Source: Algoriphagus chordae
Lineage (GTDB): Bacteria; Bacteroidota; Bacteroidia; Cytophagales; Cyclobacteriaceae
DNA length: 64,000 bases
Direction: 5' to 3'
Assembly (NCBI RefSeq): GCF_003254055.1
Contig: NZ_QKZT01000004.1
Span: forward strand, 186,001-250,000
Of this stretch, positions 63,341 to 64,000 are shown piece by piece. Position numbers and translations under genes: made by a program. The notes below the pieces were generated by a model. That model worked only from the letters and a program-made list of their open reading frames with translations, was not told where the DNA came from and searched no databases. The stretch's first letter is position 1. Every line of letters begins with the position of its first letter.

Positions 63341-63672
63341 GAACAGGGGAGATATGGTTAGTTGATTTTGCCCCAAAAATTGGTCAAGAAATAGACAAAA
63401 AACGACCAGCTGTTATTGTCAATCATGACAGCATGGGAGTACTTCAATTAAAAGTGGTTGTTCCTATAACTAATGCTAGTAAGGTTATAAAGGATTGGCA
63501 TATTGAACTTTATCCAAATCCTGGGAATGGGTTATCTAAAATTAGTGCTGCGGATTGTTTCCAGATTAAATCATTATCCTAAGAAAGATTCATAAAGCTA
63601 ATAGGAATCCTTTCTGAGAATGAAATGAATCAAGTGAAACTAGGATTAATGAAGATCCTGGATTTATTATAG
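63337..63672 (+). pseudogene. PemK/MazF-like toxin truncated by an in-frame TAA
   Basis: The frame opens MRTGEIWLVDFAPKIGQEID KKRPAVIVNHD and has VVPITNASKVIKDWHIEL and SKISAADCFQIKSLS, the MazF/PemK endoribonuclease fold. TAA at 63580-63582 ends it at 81 residues. The same frame continues ERFIKLIGILSENEMNQVKL to TAG 63672, the normal C-terminal helix of the family. A single change (for example AAA to TAA) would explain the truncation. The shortened toxin is probably inactive, but its core residues are kept. Confidence 0.75.
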
Positions 63673-63943
63673 AATTTTGGCGCTAAACTTCCACTTTGGC
63701 TAGAAACTCGAAAACTTAACTTAAAGATATACCAAAGGCACAGGTAATAATAACCCTGAATACTGCGAAGCGAAATTCAGGAGTACTTTGATATAATAAA
63801 TCTTTGAGTGCCAGTGGTAAGATCCATAAACTAAGTATCAGTTTCACCCCGTAGGCAAAATCTTTAGGTGAAAAAAGTTAATTGAACCTCTAGAAATACG
63901 CCTTGCCATTCGCTCCAGCATTTTTATGACAGATCCTAAAAAA
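63673..63943. other. Intergenic region near the right edge
   Basis: No ORF with coding character, repeat or RNA is visible between the toxin remnant and the final terminator. Confidence 0.4.
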
Positions 63944-63974
63944 AATCGCTCGCTGGACAATCCAACGAGCGATT
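63944..63974 (-). terminator. Strong terminator at the right edge
   Basis: AATCGCTCG / CGAGCGATT plus inner TGGA/TCCA gives a long stem with a 3-base loop. On the minus strand it ends in a run of eight T, so it probably terminates a minus-strand gene lying just beyond the window. The plus side also has TCTTATTTAT. Confidence 0.85.
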
Positions 63975-64000
63975 CTTATTTATATACCAACCCTTTTATT

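Noticed and set aside
63047-63672. Recoding (stop-codon readthrough) in the MazEF-like pair
   Set aside because: The two in-frame stops are different codons (TAG and TAA), no recoding structure is visible, and neighbouring sequence is also decaying, so pseudogenes are the simpler reading.

Overview
This 64 kb window is a chromosomal stretch of a Bacteroidota bacterium. It is most likely one of the Cytophagales close to the Cyclobacteriaceae (Algoriphagus/Echinicola-like), which is inferred from gene content and not from a marker phylogeny. The supporting signs are a GldC gliding protein, TonB-dependent receptors with an N-terminal carboxypeptidase-like domain, DUF4374-, DUF3098-, DUF2911- and TM2-type proteins, the Bacteroidota order of the arginine genes, AT-rich DNA with weak ribosome binding sites, and -7 elements of the TAnnTTTG type. 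I saw no rRNA, tRNA, CRISPR array, complete insertion sequence or prophage.

Layout. 0-7 kb: the 5' part of a TonB receptor, gldC, and a minus-strand housekeeping run ftsX - DUF3098 - uppP - truB - ribF - scoA - scoB. 7-12 kb: metY-metX behind a SAM-I riboswitch, and a SulP transporter overlapping a beta carbonic anhydrase. 12-21 kb: a complete arginine operon on the minus strand, GNAT - argG - argC - argD - acylornithine carbamoyltransferase - argB - M20 deacylase - argH. The carbamoyltransferase carries Val at the residue that separates the acetyl from the succinyl enzyme, which predicts succinylated intermediates. 21-31 kb: a class V aminotransferase with a previously hidden 51-residue zinc-ribbon gene in front of it, a FrnE/DsbA-like protein, a TonB receptor plus DUF4374-like lipoprotein pair resembling the XusA/XusB xenosiderophore system, and secreted beta-propellers. 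31-41 kb: GH29 fucosidase with an ElaA acetyltransferase, a two-copy 179 bp tandem repeat, a bacterial Vms1-like (VLRF1) release-factor candidate, HrpB helicase and small lipoproteins. 41-51 kb: an oxidoreductase, an MBL hydrolase, and a molybdenum-hydroxylase locus (IorA/IorB-like subunits, cysteine desulfurase, MocA-like nucleotidyltransferase, XdhC) peppered with short dispersed repeats. 51-61 kb: a metzincin lipoprotein, an unknown membrane protein coupled to an SH3-YdjC deacetylase, and M13 and M20 peptidases. 61.6-63.7 kb: a decaying patch with an M16 protease pseudogene and a MazEF-like pair in which both genes carry an in-frame stop.

Most of the window is conserved metabolism. The more unusual material is the VLRF1-like gene, the predicted succinyl branch of arginine synthesis, the membrane protein/YdjC couple, the tandem hairpin repeat and the decayed toxin-antitoxin pair. 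I found no clear, wholly new multi-gene system.
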